From an uncultured Clostridia bacterium (GTDB lineage Bacteria; Bacillota; Clostridia; Christensenellales; Borkfalkiaceae): a DNA stretch of 33,851 nucleotides. The notes beneath the pieces are model-generated. The model did not search any database and had not been told where the DNA came from. It worked only from the letters and a program-made list of their open reading frames with translations. The stretch lies in contig CANQJJ010000018.1 in the NCBI GenBank assembly GCA_947624215.1, forward strand, positions 1 to 33,851, written 5' to 3'. Positions within the stretch are counted from its first letter, which is position 1, and each line of letters starts with the position of its first letter. A program made the translations under genes and the position numbers. Below are positions 7,336 through 22,891 of this stretch, in pieces.

Positions 7336-7578
7336 TTACGAAATCACTTCATACAGCGACGCTGCGTCGTCCTTTTTGACCGTCTCTTTGAGGTCCAGAA
7401 CGCGGAATTTCAGCGTGCCCGTCACAAAGGCGATCTCCACAACGTCCCCGACCTTCAATCGGTACGACGGCTTGACCTCCTTCCCGTTCACAAAAATATT
7501 CCCGCTCTCGGCGGCGTCATGGGCCACCGTGCGGCGCTTCAGAATGCGCGATACCTTCAAAAATTTGTCGATTCTCAT
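7336..7578 (-). CDS. rqcP: RqcP (YabO-type S4-domain ribosome quality control protein)
   Basis: An 80-aa S4 RNA-binding-domain protein. The start MRIDKFLKVSRILKRR, the middle AAESGNIFVNGKEVKPSYRLKVGD and the end LKETVKKDDAASLYEVI match the Bacillus YabO/RqcP family almost motif for motif. In Bacillus, RqcP works with RqcH in bacterial ribosome quality control, promoting alanine-tail synthesis on obstructed 50S subunits. The ATG at 7578 is chosen because family members begin MR(L/I)DKFLKVSR; the longer in-frame option (from 7671) adds 31 unrelated residues. The Shine-Dalgarno site is weak. It lies upstream of ispDF and radA on the same strand but across a 317-base repeat-filled gap. Confidence 0.92.
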   Translation of the reverse strand: MRIDKFLKVSRILKRRTVAHDAAESGNIFVNGKEVKPSYRLKVGDVVEIAFVTGTLKFRVLDLKETVKKDDAASLYEVIS

Positions 7579-7627
7579 GCTTTTTTGTCCGTTCCGAAAA
7601 AAAATATTTTTTGCCCTCGAAAAGCGG

Positions 7628-7656
7628 TTGACATCTTTTGTTCGAAGAGATATAAT
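7628..7656 (+). promoter_or_regulatory. Consensus sigma-A promoter for rpoBC
   Basis: TTGACA (7628-7633), 17-base spacer, TATAAT (7651-7656): a perfect consensus promoter inside the sequence upstream of rqcP. Transcription would start near 7663 and run about 210 bases to rpoB, through the opposing rqcP promoter. The -35 sits in AGCGGTTGACA. Confidence 0.88.
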
Positions 7657-7662
7657 ACCATA

Positions 7663-7874
7663 CTGTATCATTATGTTTAGAATGAGGTTTTGTGCCGTTT
7701 CGGCGGTTTTTCTGCCGCGCTGAGGCCGTCCGCTTTCCCTTTATTATAGCGCATCTTGCCGCCGTTGTAAAGGGGGAGAAGACAAATTTATTCGGACATT
7801 TCGATTTTTATCGATGAAAAGATATACTCGGTAGATCGCCAAATGATAACAACATCAAAGGAGTTATTTGACGG
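7663..7874 (+). promoter_or_regulatory. Untranslated leader of rpoBC
   Basis: About 210 bases between the predicted start site and rpoB. It contains a short GC hairpin followed by TTTTT (near 7694-7712), the antisense promoter of rqcP, and the ribosome site AAAGGAG (7857-7863), 11 bases before the rpoB ATG. No ribosomal-protein operator or known riboswitch was recognised. Confidence 0.5.
7743..7771 (-). promoter_or_regulatory. Sigma-A promoter for rqcP
   Basis: On the minus strand: TTTACA (7766-7771), 17-base spacer, TATAAT (7743-7748). It faces the rpoBC promoter, so the two transcripts overlap by roughly 70 bases (about 7663-7736). Confidence 0.75.
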
Positions 7875-11993
<4,119 letters not shown>

Positions 11994-12008
11994 AGGGAGG
12001 GAGTGAAT

Positions 12009-15812
<3,804 letters not shown>

Positions 15813-15843
15813 TCTCCCTTTGAGGGGATCCCCCGCTCGCTTG

Positions 15844-15871
15844 AAAACCGTACCTTCGGGTGCGGTTTTTT
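15844..15871 (+). terminator. Rho-independent terminator of rpoBC
   Basis: AAAACCGTACC (15844-15854), tetraloop TTCG, GGTGCGGTTTT (15859-15869), one G-U wobble, and a continuing T-run. The C(UUCG)G loop is exceptionally stable. It directly follows rpoC. Confidence 0.92.
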
Positions 15872-15948
15872 GTTTGATGACGGCAAGGACGGGGGAGAGC
15901 GGCGGGGCACGGCGTTAAGAAAAATTTTCCAAAAGTTCTTGAAAGCGG

Positions 15949-15977
15949 TTGACAAGACAGGTCTGCTCTGTTAAAAT
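15949..15977 (+). promoter_or_regulatory. Sigma-A promoter of the TetR/ABC operon
   Basis: TTGACA (15949-15954), 17-base spacer, TAAAAT (15972-15977), embedded in AGCGGTTGACA. The -10 box overlaps the palindromic operator. Confidence 0.88.
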
Positions 15978-16004
15978 AACATGTGTTATATAACGAATGT
16001 TATT
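15975..16004 (+). promoter_or_regulatory. Palindromic TetR operator
   Basis: A 30-base inverted repeat: AATAACAT (15975-15982), a perfect central palindrome GTTATATAAC (15985-15994), and ATGTTATT (15997-16004). 26 of 30 positions are symmetric. It covers the -10 end and the transcription start, so a bound dimer pair would block transcription. It is probably the autoregulatory site of the TetR gene immediately downstream. Confidence 0.85.
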
Positions 16005-16019
16005 TTTAGGAGACGTCGC

Positions 16020-16586
16020 ATGCCCAAGCAAAAAAGTATCGGGAGGGAAGACATCCTGCGGGCGGCCGCCGCGCTCGTGAACGGCGGAGAGCGCGTCTCG
16101 GTGCGGGCCGTCGCGGAGCACATCGGCTGCTCGACGCAGCCCATCTATTCCTGCTTCAAGGGCGTGGGGGAGCTGAGGGCTGCGCTGTATGAAGAGGCAA
16201 AAGGGCAATACCATGCCTCGATCGAGGCCTGCATGGAGGCGTCTGTGCACGGGCGGTATGCCGCCTACGGCATGGGGTTCGTCCGCTTTGCGCGGGAGGA
16301 GCGCGGGCTCTTCCGCTTTCTCTTTTTCGACGGGGAGCGGGGCTTTCCCGCCGACCCCTTCTTCGACGAGATCCTCGCCGAGATGATGTCGCTCTATCAT
16401 ATGGACGAGGCCACTGCGCGCGCCTTTCATGCCGACATGACCGTCTTCTCTTACGGCCTCGCGCTGACGGTGGGCAACGTTCCGCTCACCGACGCCGAGA
16501 TCTCTGCCGCCTTCGACCGTGAGTTCTATGCCCTCTACGGGCTCTATTTCCCCGGGCGGCCCCGCTTTTGGGAGAACAGGGGATAA
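16020..16586 (+). CDS. TetR/AcrR family transcriptional regulator
   Basis: A 188-aa repressor-type regulator. The N-terminal three-helix DNA-binding domain spans about residues 8-55. Its HTH is VSVRAVAEHIGCSTQPIYSCF, the variant with CSTQPIY in the recognition helix that is frequent in Bacillota. The remaining 130 residues form an alpha-helical ligand-binding domain of unknown specificity. The start at 16020 is set by AGGAG (16008-16012); an upstream in-frame ATG at 15981 lies inside the operator and has no ribosome site. It is expected to repress itself and the ABC exporter encoded downstream, with a transported compound or envelope stress as a plausible inducer (inference). Confidence 0.92.
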   Translation: MPKQKSIGREDILRAAAALVNGGERVSVRAVAEHIGCSTQPIYSCFKGVGELRAALYEEAKGQYHASIEACMEASVHGRYAAYGMGFVRFAREERGLFRFLFFDGERGFPADPFFDEILAEMMSLYHMDEATARAFHADMTVFSYGLALTVGNVPLTDAEISAAFDREFYALYGLYFPGRPRFWENRG

Positions 16587-16677
16587 ATGTAAAGAATTGA
16601 AAATGCAGCAGGCCGACCGCAGACACGGTATCCCCGTTTTCTGCGAATACGGCCGCGTCTGCCGCATGCGGAGGAAT

Positions 16678-17571
16678 ATGAATATCATCGAAGTGGAACA
16701 TCTGAAAAAGTACTATGGCGAGGTGAAGGCGGTGGACGACATCTCCTTCACCGTGAAGGAGGGGGAGTTCTTCTCCTTTCTCGGCGTCAACGGCGCGGGT
16801 AAGAGCACGACCATCTCCGTGCTGTGCGGCAAAGAGGGGCGCACCGCGGGCTCCGTGCGCATTGCGGGGGAAGACGTCTCCCGCTGTCTCGAAAAGGTGA
16901 AGCGCTCGCTGGGGGTCGTCTTTCAGGAGAGCGGGCTCGACCGCTCCCTCACCGTGCGCGACAACCTTGCCTACCGCGCCGCCCTCTACGGCATCTCGGG
17001 CAGGGCCTTTTCCGCCCGCCTCGGCGAACTCTGCGCGCTCTTCGACCTCGGGGACCTCTTGGGCCGTCCTCTCGGCAAGCTCTCGGGGGGACAGCGCCGC
17101 CGCGTGGATGTCGCCCGTGCCCTCGTGCATTCGCCCAAACTGCTCATCCTCGACGAGCCGACGACGGGGCTCGATCCGCAGACGAGAAGATCGCTCTGGG
17201 AGACGCTCGGGCGGCTCAGAAAAGTGCGCGGCATGACGGTATTCCTCACCACGCACTACATGGAGGAGGCGGCCGAGAGCGACCACGTCGTCATCCTCGA
17301 CGGCGGCAAGATCAAGGCCGACGATACCCCGCTCGGGCTCAAAGAGAGATACACGGGAGACTTCATCGCCCTATACCATGTCCGCGAAGAGGACGTCAGA
17401 AAGCTGAATTTGCCCTACGAACGGACGGGGGAGGGATACCGCATTTGCGTTTCGGATACCGACGCCGCCGCGAGGCTCATCCGCGAGAACAGCTTTATCA
17501 CGGACTTTGAGGTCACCAAGGGCAAGATGGACGACGTCTTCCTCGCCGTCACGGGCAAGACGACCGAGTAA
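16678..17571 (+). CDS. ABC-2 type exporter, ATP-binding protein (second system)
   Basis: A 297-aa DrrA-type ATPase. Walker A GVNGAGKST (about residues 36-44), VFQ Q-loop, signature LSGGQRRRVD, Walker B LLILDEPTTGLDP, switch LTTHY, and a C-terminal extension ending MDDVFLAVTGK. The sequence runs closely parallel to the ATPase at 2462 (for example both have KAVDD and SFTV near the N-terminus), so the two systems are paralogues. The ATG at 16678 follows GGAGG at only 3 bases; an in-frame ATG at 16666 would add four residues without a ribosome site. It lies 91 bases after the TetR gene, and its membrane partner lies 301 bases downstream across two repeats. The gene contains a dispersed-motif copy in a different reading register (Tyr-His-Val-Arg). 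Confidence 0.93.
   Translation: MNIIEVEHLKKYYGEVKAVDDISFTVKEGEFFSFLGVNGAGKSTTISVLCGKEGRTAGSVRIAGEDVSRCLEKVKRSLGVVFQESGLDRSLTVRDNLAYRAALYGISGRAFSARLGELCALFDLGDLLGRPLGKLSGGQRRRVDVARALVHSPKLLILDEPTTGLDPQTRRSLWETLGRLRKVRGMTVFLTTHYMEEAAESDHVVILDGGKIKADDTPLGLKERYTGDFIALYHVREEDVRKLNLPYERTGEGYRICVSDTDAAARLIRENSFITDFEVTKGKMDDVFLAVTGKTTE
17374..17384 (+). repeat. Dispersed polar motif TACCATGTCCG, copy 7
   Basis: Exact copy extended by CG (to 17386). It is read as Tyr-His-Val-Arg, a different codon register from the Thr-Met-Ser copies, so the conservation is at DNA level. Confidence 0.75.
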
Positions 17572-17586
17572 AGATGAAGGGAAATT

Positions 17587-17684
17587 GGCGCCCAAGCCCA
17601 ACCCGAGCGTCATTCTGAGCCGATAAAGCATGACTTTCAACGAACTGCCCATCCGCGAAGAATCTTACTACGACCAAGCCCGTT
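17587..17684 (-). repeat. Dispersed repeat R1, copy b (inverted relative to copy a)
   Basis: The reverse complement closely matches 7206-7300: near-identical outer blocks of about 38 and 33 bases and a diverged centre. It contains the GTCATTCTGAG core and the GAAGAATC end typical of this interspersed repeat class. Confidence 0.8.
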
Positions 17685-17700
17685 TGAGCGACTCTTGGCG

Positions 17701-17821
17701 CCCCTGTAAGGGGAGCTCCGCCGATGCCCTTTCGGCGGTGAGGGGTTTTGGGCACATAGAACCGTAAGACAGAAACCCTTTCGGCGCACAAGGGCAGTGC
17801 GCCACTTTCCCTTACAGGGAC
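17701..17821. mobile_element. MITE-like element with terminal inverted repeats
   Basis: About 120 bases bounded by CCCTGTAAGGG (17702-17712) and its perfect inverse CCCTTACAGGG (17809-17819). The interior (GAGCTCCGCCG, TTCGGCGGTGAGGGG) resembles a short non-coding repeat common in Clostridia genomes. It encodes no protein, so any movement would need a transposase supplied elsewhere. Confidence 0.7.
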
Positions 17822-17872
17822 AGCAAGCGAGCGGCCGCTATACCGCCGCAGGAAATCTTGGAGGATATCATC

Positions 17873-18778
17873 ATGAAATTTACCCAACTTCGCGCGCTCG
17901 TTTCGCGCAACTGCAAAGTCTTCTTCCGCGACAAGGGAGTATTTTTGCCCTCCCTCATCGCACCGCTCATTCTGCTCTTCCTCTTTTTGGCCTTCCTCGG
18001 CAATGTCTACCGCGACAGCATCCGCTCGGCCGTAGAGGGTTTTCCCATCTCCGACGGCCTCGTCGAGAGCATTGCGGGAGGGTGGCTCATCTCCTGCCTC
18101 ATCGCCGTGTGCGCCGTGACCATCGCCTTCACTGCCAACACCATCATGGTGCAGGACAAGGCCCGCGGCCGCTACGACGACCTCTCCGTCGCGCCCGTTC
18201 CCGGGGGGATCCTCGCGCTCGCCTATTTCCTCGCCACCTTCCTCGTGACCGCGCTCATCTGCTTTGTCGCGCTGGGGGCGGGGTTTATCTACATCGGCAT
18301 CGTCGGCTGGCATCTCACGGCGGCAGATGTTTTCTTGACCGTCCTCGATACTCTCCTGCTCGTCCTCTTCGGCACTTCCTTCTCCTCCGTCGTGTGCTTC
18401 TTCGTGAGCTCGGAGGGGGGCGTGGCCGCGGTGGAGGCCACCGTGTCTGCGGCATACGGCTTTCTGTGCGGCGCATACATGCCCATCGGGTCGTTCGCGG
18501 ACGGGCTGCAGACCCTGCTCTCCTTCCTCCCGGGGACATATGGCACCGTGCTTTTGCACAGCCACCTCATGGGGAGCGCCATCGACGCCGTGACCGCCGA
18601 GGGCCTTCCCGTGCAGCTCGCGGAGGGCATCAGGAGCGGGTTCGACTGCACGATCTCCTTTTTCGGGAGCGAAGTTCAGGCTTGGGGGTGCTATTTGGCT
18701 GTTTGCGCGGGCGTGCTCTTCTTCCTCGCCCTCTATCTCGTGCTGATGGGGACGCGGGTTTCAAAAATCTTAAAATAG
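17873..18778 (+). CDS. ABC-2 type exporter, membrane permease (second system)
   Basis: A 301-aa protein with about six membrane spans. A basic N-terminal segment precedes span 1 (FLPSLIAPLILLFLFLAFLG). Span 2 is followed by the MVQDKARGRYDDLSVAPVP loop, equivalent to the VEDKQNG loop of the first permease. GAYMPIGSF and FLPGTYG match the other permease's GAYMPLG and FIPGTY, confirming the same family. ATG 17873 is preferred over a TTG at 17858 because GGAGG (17860-17864) lies 8 bases before it. It should pair with the ATPase at 16678 despite the repeats between them. Substrate unknown; TetR control suggests drug, peptide or lipid export. Confidence 0.92.
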   Translation: MKFTQLRALVSRNCKVFFRDKGVFLPSLIAPLILLFLFLAFLGNVYRDSIRSAVEGFPISDGLVESIAGGWLISCLIAVCAVTIAFTANTIMVQDKARGRYDDLSVAPVPGGILALAYFLATFLVTALICFVALGAGFIYIGIVGWHLTAADVFLTVLDTLLLVLFGTSFSSVVCFFVSSEGGVAAVEATVSAAYGFLCGAYMPIGSFADGLQTLLSFLPGTYGTVLLHSHLMGSAIDAVTAEGLPVQLAEGIRSGFDCTISFFGSEVQAWGCYLAVCAGVLFFLALYLVLMGTRVSKILK

Positions 18779-18781
18779 TGG

Positions 18782-18810
18782 TTGCATTCGCAGAGAATAT
18801 GTGATATAAT
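18782..18810 (+). promoter_or_regulatory. Extended -10 promoter of the first giant surface protein
   Basis: TTGCAT (18782-18787), 17-base spacer, TATAAT (18805-18810), with a TG extended -10 at 18802-18803. Start predicted near 18817. The ribosome site GAGGA follows at 18831. Confidence 0.88.
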
Positions 18811-18823
18811 GGGGGCATATCAC
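18801..18823 (+). promoter_or_regulatory. Inverted repeat over the -10 and start site (candidate operator)
   Basis: GTGATAT (18801-18807) and ATATCAC (18817-18823): perfect 7-base arms 9 bases apart, spanning the -10 box to the expected start. The placement is typical of a repressor site. The regulator is unknown, and the arms differ from the TetR operator at 15975. Confidence 0.5.
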
Positions 18824-18842
18824 ACCAAGTGAGGAAGTTCCC

Positions 18843-21800
18843 ATGAAAAAGCTCGGCGTTGTTATCCCGCTCGTATGTTTTTTGCTCGTCCCCTGCTTCG
18901 TATTGCCGGCGGACGTCTCTGCGGCGGGTCTCAACAACTATAATTTTTCCCGCGAGGGGTACGTCGTCCGCGAGTTGGACGCCGCATCCCTTCTTTCACG
19001 TTATTTAGAGGAGAACGGCGCCGCGCTATCCACCTTCGAAGAGGACTATCTGAGAACGCATTCCTCTCTCCGCGTCCTGTATAGCGACAATATCCCCTCC
19101 TCCTCGATCGGCATCGACTTCGACGCTTCGGCCCAAACTCTTTCGGTCACGGCAAGGCCCGAGAGCTACCGCACGGCAGGGGCGACGTTGTTCACTTGGA
19201 CGCCCGAGAGCGTAAACGGGGATACCATGTCCGAAAGCGGGGGCTCGTATTCCTACACAATGAGCACCGAGGGCTATGAGGAAGACAGCGTGGAAGTGCG
19301 CTACGCCCACTCCGTTCCCATCGCCGCGGCAGACCTCAACGGCATCCTCAACCTCACGCGCAATGATGGGCAGAAGGCCCTTGCCCGCATTGCCGAAAAG
19401 CGTGCGGCCTACCAACAGGCCTTGAAGGACTACGAGGCGCAGGTCGCCGCCTACGAGGCCTATGAAAAGGCCCTTGCGCAGTATGAGCTGGACGCCGCCG
19501 CCTACGCCGCATATCTGCCCGTGTACCGCGAATGGGCGCGCAAAGACGTCGCCTACCGCAACTATCAACAGGAGCTCGCCCGTTACAGGGAGGAGAAGGC
19601 GGCCTACGACAATTATAGCTACCAGGCCGCGCTCGACGAGTATAACCTTCGGGTCAAGGCATACAACGACTACGTCGCCGCGCTCGACCAATATGAAAAG
19701 GACATGCGCCAATACGCCGCCGATACGGCGAGCGAGGACGCGCAGACCCAGCTCCATCAGCTTGCCATCCTCCAATTCATGACCGACGTCATGACGGAGT
19801 ATCAGCGCTCGCTCTTCGTGACGATCATGAGCGACACCGTGACCATGGTCATCGACGCGCTCGGCGCCCTCGAAGACGCCCTCGAGCTCTTGCAGGTCAG
19901 CAGGGAGGCCATCGAAAACGCCAACGACGCCGTCGTGGAACTCCGCAAGACCATCCCCATCTACAACTCCTGCAAGACGGACATGGAGAAGTATTTCTAC
20001 TACATCAACTACCATGACGTGCTCACGGACAACTTCTGCGAGCTCTTCCGCTCCCTCGACTACTTCTACCACGGCTTTGCCGAGATCCGCGCCGAGATCG
20101 GCCGCCGCAACAGCACGGAGAAGTTCGAGATCCTGCTCGCGCAGCTCTATATGTCCTGCCTCGCCCTGAACGACGGGCCCCTCACCAACTTCTACAAGGA
20201 ACATACCTATAAATATGACAAGTGGGCGGAATACGGGCCCGACTATGTCATCGGCCCTCCCGGGAAACAGCGCTCCCCGAAGGACGTTCTCGAGGGCAGA
20301 GAGCTGCAAGACCTCGGCAAGGGTGCGCCCCTCGAGGGCGGCTACGTCTCCCTGCCCCCCGAGCCGCAAAAGCCCGAGCCCGTCGATCCCCCCGGAGCCA
20401 TGCCCAAACCCATGCCTGCGCCCGTAGAGCCCGCGCCCGTCGAAGACCCCGGCAAGGCGCCCGACGTTGTCGCGGAGCCGCACAGGCCCGTGCCCGTCGA
20501 AGACCCCGGCGATGTGGCCCCTTCGCAGCAGCCGCTCACCGAGGACGAGAAGGCGTTTGAAGAGCTCGACCGCGGACACGGTATGCCCGAAGCGCGTGCA
20601 GAGCTTGGAGAAAATTACACATTGAAGCTCACCGCCGCGGTCACGAAATACTTCCGCAACTTCAGCTCCGTCGACAAGATCACCTTCTACGACGCCTACG
20701 GGGCGGAGACTTACAGCGTCCGCGAGGCCGTGGTGGGGGAGAGCGTGCAGTATGGCGGCGTTCTGCCCACCAAATCGCGCACAGGCTACGATTGCACCTT
20801 TGCGGGATGGCAGGACGGGAGCGGCAACGTCGTCGATCTCAACCGTATCCCCGCGGCCGCGGGCGAACTCAAACTCTATCCCTTCTTCACGGAGACGCCC
20901 AAGCTCTACACCGTCGTGTGGATCGTCGCGGGCGAGGCGAGAAACGGCACGTGTGCCTACGGCGAGGTGCCCGTCTATGACGCGGCGGCGCTCGGAGACC
21001 TTACCATGTCCGACGGCAGCATCCGCGAATACCGTTTCACCGGGTGGGTGAACCAGCGCGGCAACGCCTACGCGGCAGGGGATGCGCTCCCCGCGATGGG
21101 GGATGGGAACGCCGTCTACACCGCCCGCTTCGAGCGCGGCTGTATCGTCACGTGGTCGGTGGACGGGGCTCTCACCTCCGAGGCCTATTGGATGGGGGAT
21201 ACGCCCGCCTACGGCGCAGTGCCCGCCCGTGCGCGCGACGCCCGCTATGTCTACACCTTTGCCGGCTGGATGGCGGGCGGGAAGCTCTTCCCCGAAGTTC
21301 CCGTTGTCTCGGGCGACGTCACCTACACCGCCTCCTTCGCACGGGACTACATCGTCGACCTCGGCGGGAGCGGCGCCACCGTCTCCGAGGAGGAGGGCTA
21401 CTTGATCGCGGAAGACATGGGACAGCATGATACCGCGGACATGGGTGTCCTCTTTGCGCTCGCGGCGGAGGCAAATGCGGGCGTGAAGTTCCGCCTCGCG
21501 GGGTGCGAATTCACCCTCTTGCCGAGCGACGTCTACCTCGCCGCAGAGGGTGGGATAGAGACCGTCTCGGCCTCGGCCGTGCAGACGGGGATGTGCTGTT
21601 ACGACTACCTTATCACCATGCAGGGGCGCACGCGGGCGTTTGACGGGGTGGCGGTGCACCTTGCCGCCGCGGGCGTCTTCGATACGGAGAATTCCTATCT
21701 CACCGAGTATTTCGGGGGGGAGAAGCGCGACGTCCGCTTTGCCGTGCAGAACGGCGTGGTCTCCTTCACCGCATATGCGGGCAGGCGGTATTCCATCGGC

Positions 21801-22814
21801 CCCGAATATTACGTCAACATCATCCCCTGCGAGGAAGTCGCCGTGGAGACAAGCACTCTGCGGGCGCGCGCGGGGGAGCGCATCACGATCACGGTGGGAG
21901 AGCCCGTTGAGGGCATGCACTTGCAGTCCGTCTTCGTGCGGGACGCAAACGGCGCTGACGTCACCTTCAAAAACGACGTCGTGACCATGCCCGTGGGGGG
22001 CATGTCCGTGGGTGCCGTGTGCGCGCGCAATTCCTATACCTTCGTCTTCCGTGCCGACGGAAAGGTCATCGCGACCCTCACCTATCTGCACGGGGAGACC
22101 GTCGTGCCGCCCGACGGAGCGCCCGTAAAGGCCTCCGACGGCGAGAATACCTACACCTTCGCGGGCTGGGATAAGCCCTTCGGCCCCGCCACGGGGGATA
22201 TGGAATACAACGCCGTCTACACCGCCGTGCCCGTGCAGGTCGCCCCCAAGGGCATCTCCAAGCTCGAGCTCGTCGTCAAGATCGCCTACGTCGTCCTCCC
22301 CGTCTTTTTGGTCGTGTTCGTCGCAGGCGTCGCGCTCCTCATCCTGTATTTCGTGCAGAGGAGGAAAAAGAAGGCCGCGCGCGGGGCCGCCCAAGCCGCA
22401 AAAGAAGGCAAAGTTGTCCCCGCAGAGCCTATTTCCGAGCCCGCTTCCGAGCCCGTCTCGGAGCCCGTTCCCGCCGCAGAGCCCGCCGAGGAGCCTGTTT
22501 TGGGGCACGCCGCACCTTCGTCGGTGGCACCCATGTCTGAGGTAGCAGGGGCAGGGGAGCCCGCTTCGGAAGAAGCCGCACCTTCGCCCGTGGCACCCAT
22601 GTCCGAGGTAGCCGAGGCCGAGGAGCCCGTGGCAGGACCCGCGCAGGCGCCCGAAGAAGCAGCAGCAGAGCTTGCCGTAGCCCAAGAACCCGCAGAGCAA
22701 ACCCCCGAACAGCCCCAAGAGGCCTCCGAACAGCCCGAAGAGGCCGCGGAGGAGCCCTCAAAACAGCCCGAGGAGAGCGAAGAGGGGGCGGAAGACGGGT
22801 CCGATCGGCTCTGA
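18843..22814 (+). CDS. Giant single-pass surface protein with coiled coil and InlB-like repeats
   Basis: 1323 aa, not recognised as a named protein. Order of parts: signal peptide (1 to about 27); a mixed domain; a Tyr/Ala-rich coiled coil (about 175-300, many AAY/QY heptads, reminiscent of the alanine-rich helices of streptococcal adhesins); a helical domain (about 300-470); a proline-rich linker with repeated PVEDPG (about 499-569); at least four InlB/Listeria-Bacteroides-type beta repeats with the TFAGW-type signature (about 609-900 and 1075-1130) around another beta region; one membrane span (about 1142-1170) with a basic stop; then about 150 cytoplasmic residues rich in Glu, Pro and Ala. 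There is no LPXTG motif, so it is anchored by the span. A role in adhesion or envelope architecture is inferred only. Own promoter and terminator. Confidence 0.8.
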   Translation: MKKLGVVIPLVCFLLVPCFVLPADVSAAGLNNYNFSREGYVVRELDAASLLSRYLEENGAALSTFEEDYLRTHSSLRVLYSDNIPSSSIGIDFDASAQTLSVTARPESYRTAGATLFTWTPESVNGDTMSESGGSYSYTMSTEGYEEDSVEVRYAHSVPIAAADLNGILNLTRNDGQKALARIAEKRAAYQQALKDYEAQVAAYEAYEKALAQYELDAAAYAAYLPVYREWARKDVAYRNYQQELARYREEKAAYDNYSYQAALDEYNLRVKAYNDYVAALDQYEKDMRQYAADTASEDAQTQLHQLAILQFMTDVMTEYQRSLFVTIMSDTVTMVIDALGALEDALELLQVSREAIENANDAVVELRKTIPIYNSCKTDMEKYFYYINYHDVLTDNFCELFRSLDYFYHGFAEIRAEIGRRNSTEKFEILLAQLYMSCLALNDGPLTNFYKEHTYKYDKWAEYGPDYVIGPPGKQRSPKDVLEGRELQDLGKGAPLEGGYVSLPPEPQKPEPVDPPGAMPKPMPAPVEPAPVEDPGKAPDVVAEPHRPVPVEDPGDVAPSQQPLTEDEKAFEELDRGHGMPEARAELGENYTLKLTAAVTKYFRNFSSVDKITFYDAYGAETYSVREAVVGESVQYGGVLPTKSRTGYDCTFAGWQDGSGNVVDLNRIPAAAGELKLYPFFTETPKLYTVVWIVAGEARNGTCAYGEVPVYDAAALGDLTMSDGSIREYRFTGWVNQRGNAYAAGDALPAMGDGNAVYTARFERGCIVTWSVDGALTSEAYWMGDTPAYGAVPARARDARYVYTFAGWMAGGKLFPEVPVVSGDVTYTASFARDYIVDLGGSGATVSEEEGYLIAEDMGQHDTADMGVLFALAAEANAGVKFRLAGCEFTLLPSDVYLAAEGGIETVSASAVQTGMCCYDYLITMQGRTRAFDGVAVHLAAAGVFDTENSYLTEYFGGEKRDVRFAVQNGVVSFTAYAGRRYSIGPEYYVNIIPCEEVAVETSTLRARAGERITITVGEPVEGMHLQSVFVRDANGADVTFKNDVVTMPVGGMSVGAVCARNSYTFVFRADGKVIATLTYLHGETVVPPDGAPVKASDGENTYTFAGWDKPFGPATGDMEYNAVYTAVPVQVAPKGISKLELVVKIAYVVLPVFLVVFVAGVALLILYFVQRRKKKAARGAAQAAKEGKVVPAEPISEPASEPVSEPVPAAEPAEEPVLGHAAPSSVAPMSEVAGAGEPASEEAAPSPVAPMSEVAEAEEPVAGPAQAPEEAAAELAVAQEPAEQTPEQPQEASEQPEEAAEEPSKQPEESEEGAEDGSDRL
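19223..19233 (+). repeat. Dispersed polar motif TACCATGTCCG, copy 8
   Basis: Exact copy preceded by GA (19221), read as Asp-Thr-Met-Ser in the N-terminal region of the first giant surface protein. Confidence 0.75.
21002..21012 (+). repeat. Dispersed polar motif TACCATGTCCG, copy 9
   Basis: Exact copy read as Leu-Thr-Met-Ser-Asp within an InlB-like repeat of the first giant surface protein. It is the last exact copy in the window. Confidence 0.7.
22509..22634 (+). repeat. Tandem duplication in the cytoplasmic tail of the first surface protein
   Basis: Two adjacent imperfect units of about 66 and 60 bases (22509-22574 and from 22575), each beginning GCCGCACCTTCG and encoding AAPSxVAPMSEVA followed by Gly/Ala/Glu-rich residues. 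Both contain CCCATGTCYGAGG, a weaker relative of the dispersed motif. Confidence 0.8.
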
Positions 22815-22855
22815 GAGAATGAATTTCACAGGCCGCCGCCCGCGGCCCATGCATG

Positions 22856-22891
22856 GGGGACTCCTGCCCGCGCGGGGGTCCTCCTTTTTTG
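22856..22891 (+). terminator. Terminator after the first giant surface protein
   Basis: GGGGGAC (22856-22862) pairs with GTCCTCC (22879-22885) with one wobble, over an inner CCCG/CGGG stem, followed by six T. It lies 41 bases after the stop codon. Confidence 0.72.

Larger units (their letters stand above)
17572..17872. other. Repeat-filled gap inside the second ABC operon
   Basis: The 301 bases between the ATPase and permease genes hold no credible gene. They contain repeat R1 copy b and a MITE-like element, then the permease ribosome site. No promoter or clear terminator was seen, so the permease presumably relies on read-through. Confidence 0.8.

Noticed and set aside
7576..7671. N-terminally longer version of RqcP
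   Set aside because: The extra 31 residues do not resemble the family, and their coding stretch overlaps the rpoBC promoter.
7663..7874. Ribosomal-protein leader or riboswitch ahead of rpoB
   Set aside because: No recognisable aptamer or L10-binding structure; only a short hairpin and a T-run are visible.
19026..22718. 1230-aa minus-strand frame opposite the first surface protein
   Set aside because: The sense frame has promoter, ribosome site, signal peptide, domains and terminator; the antisense frame has none.
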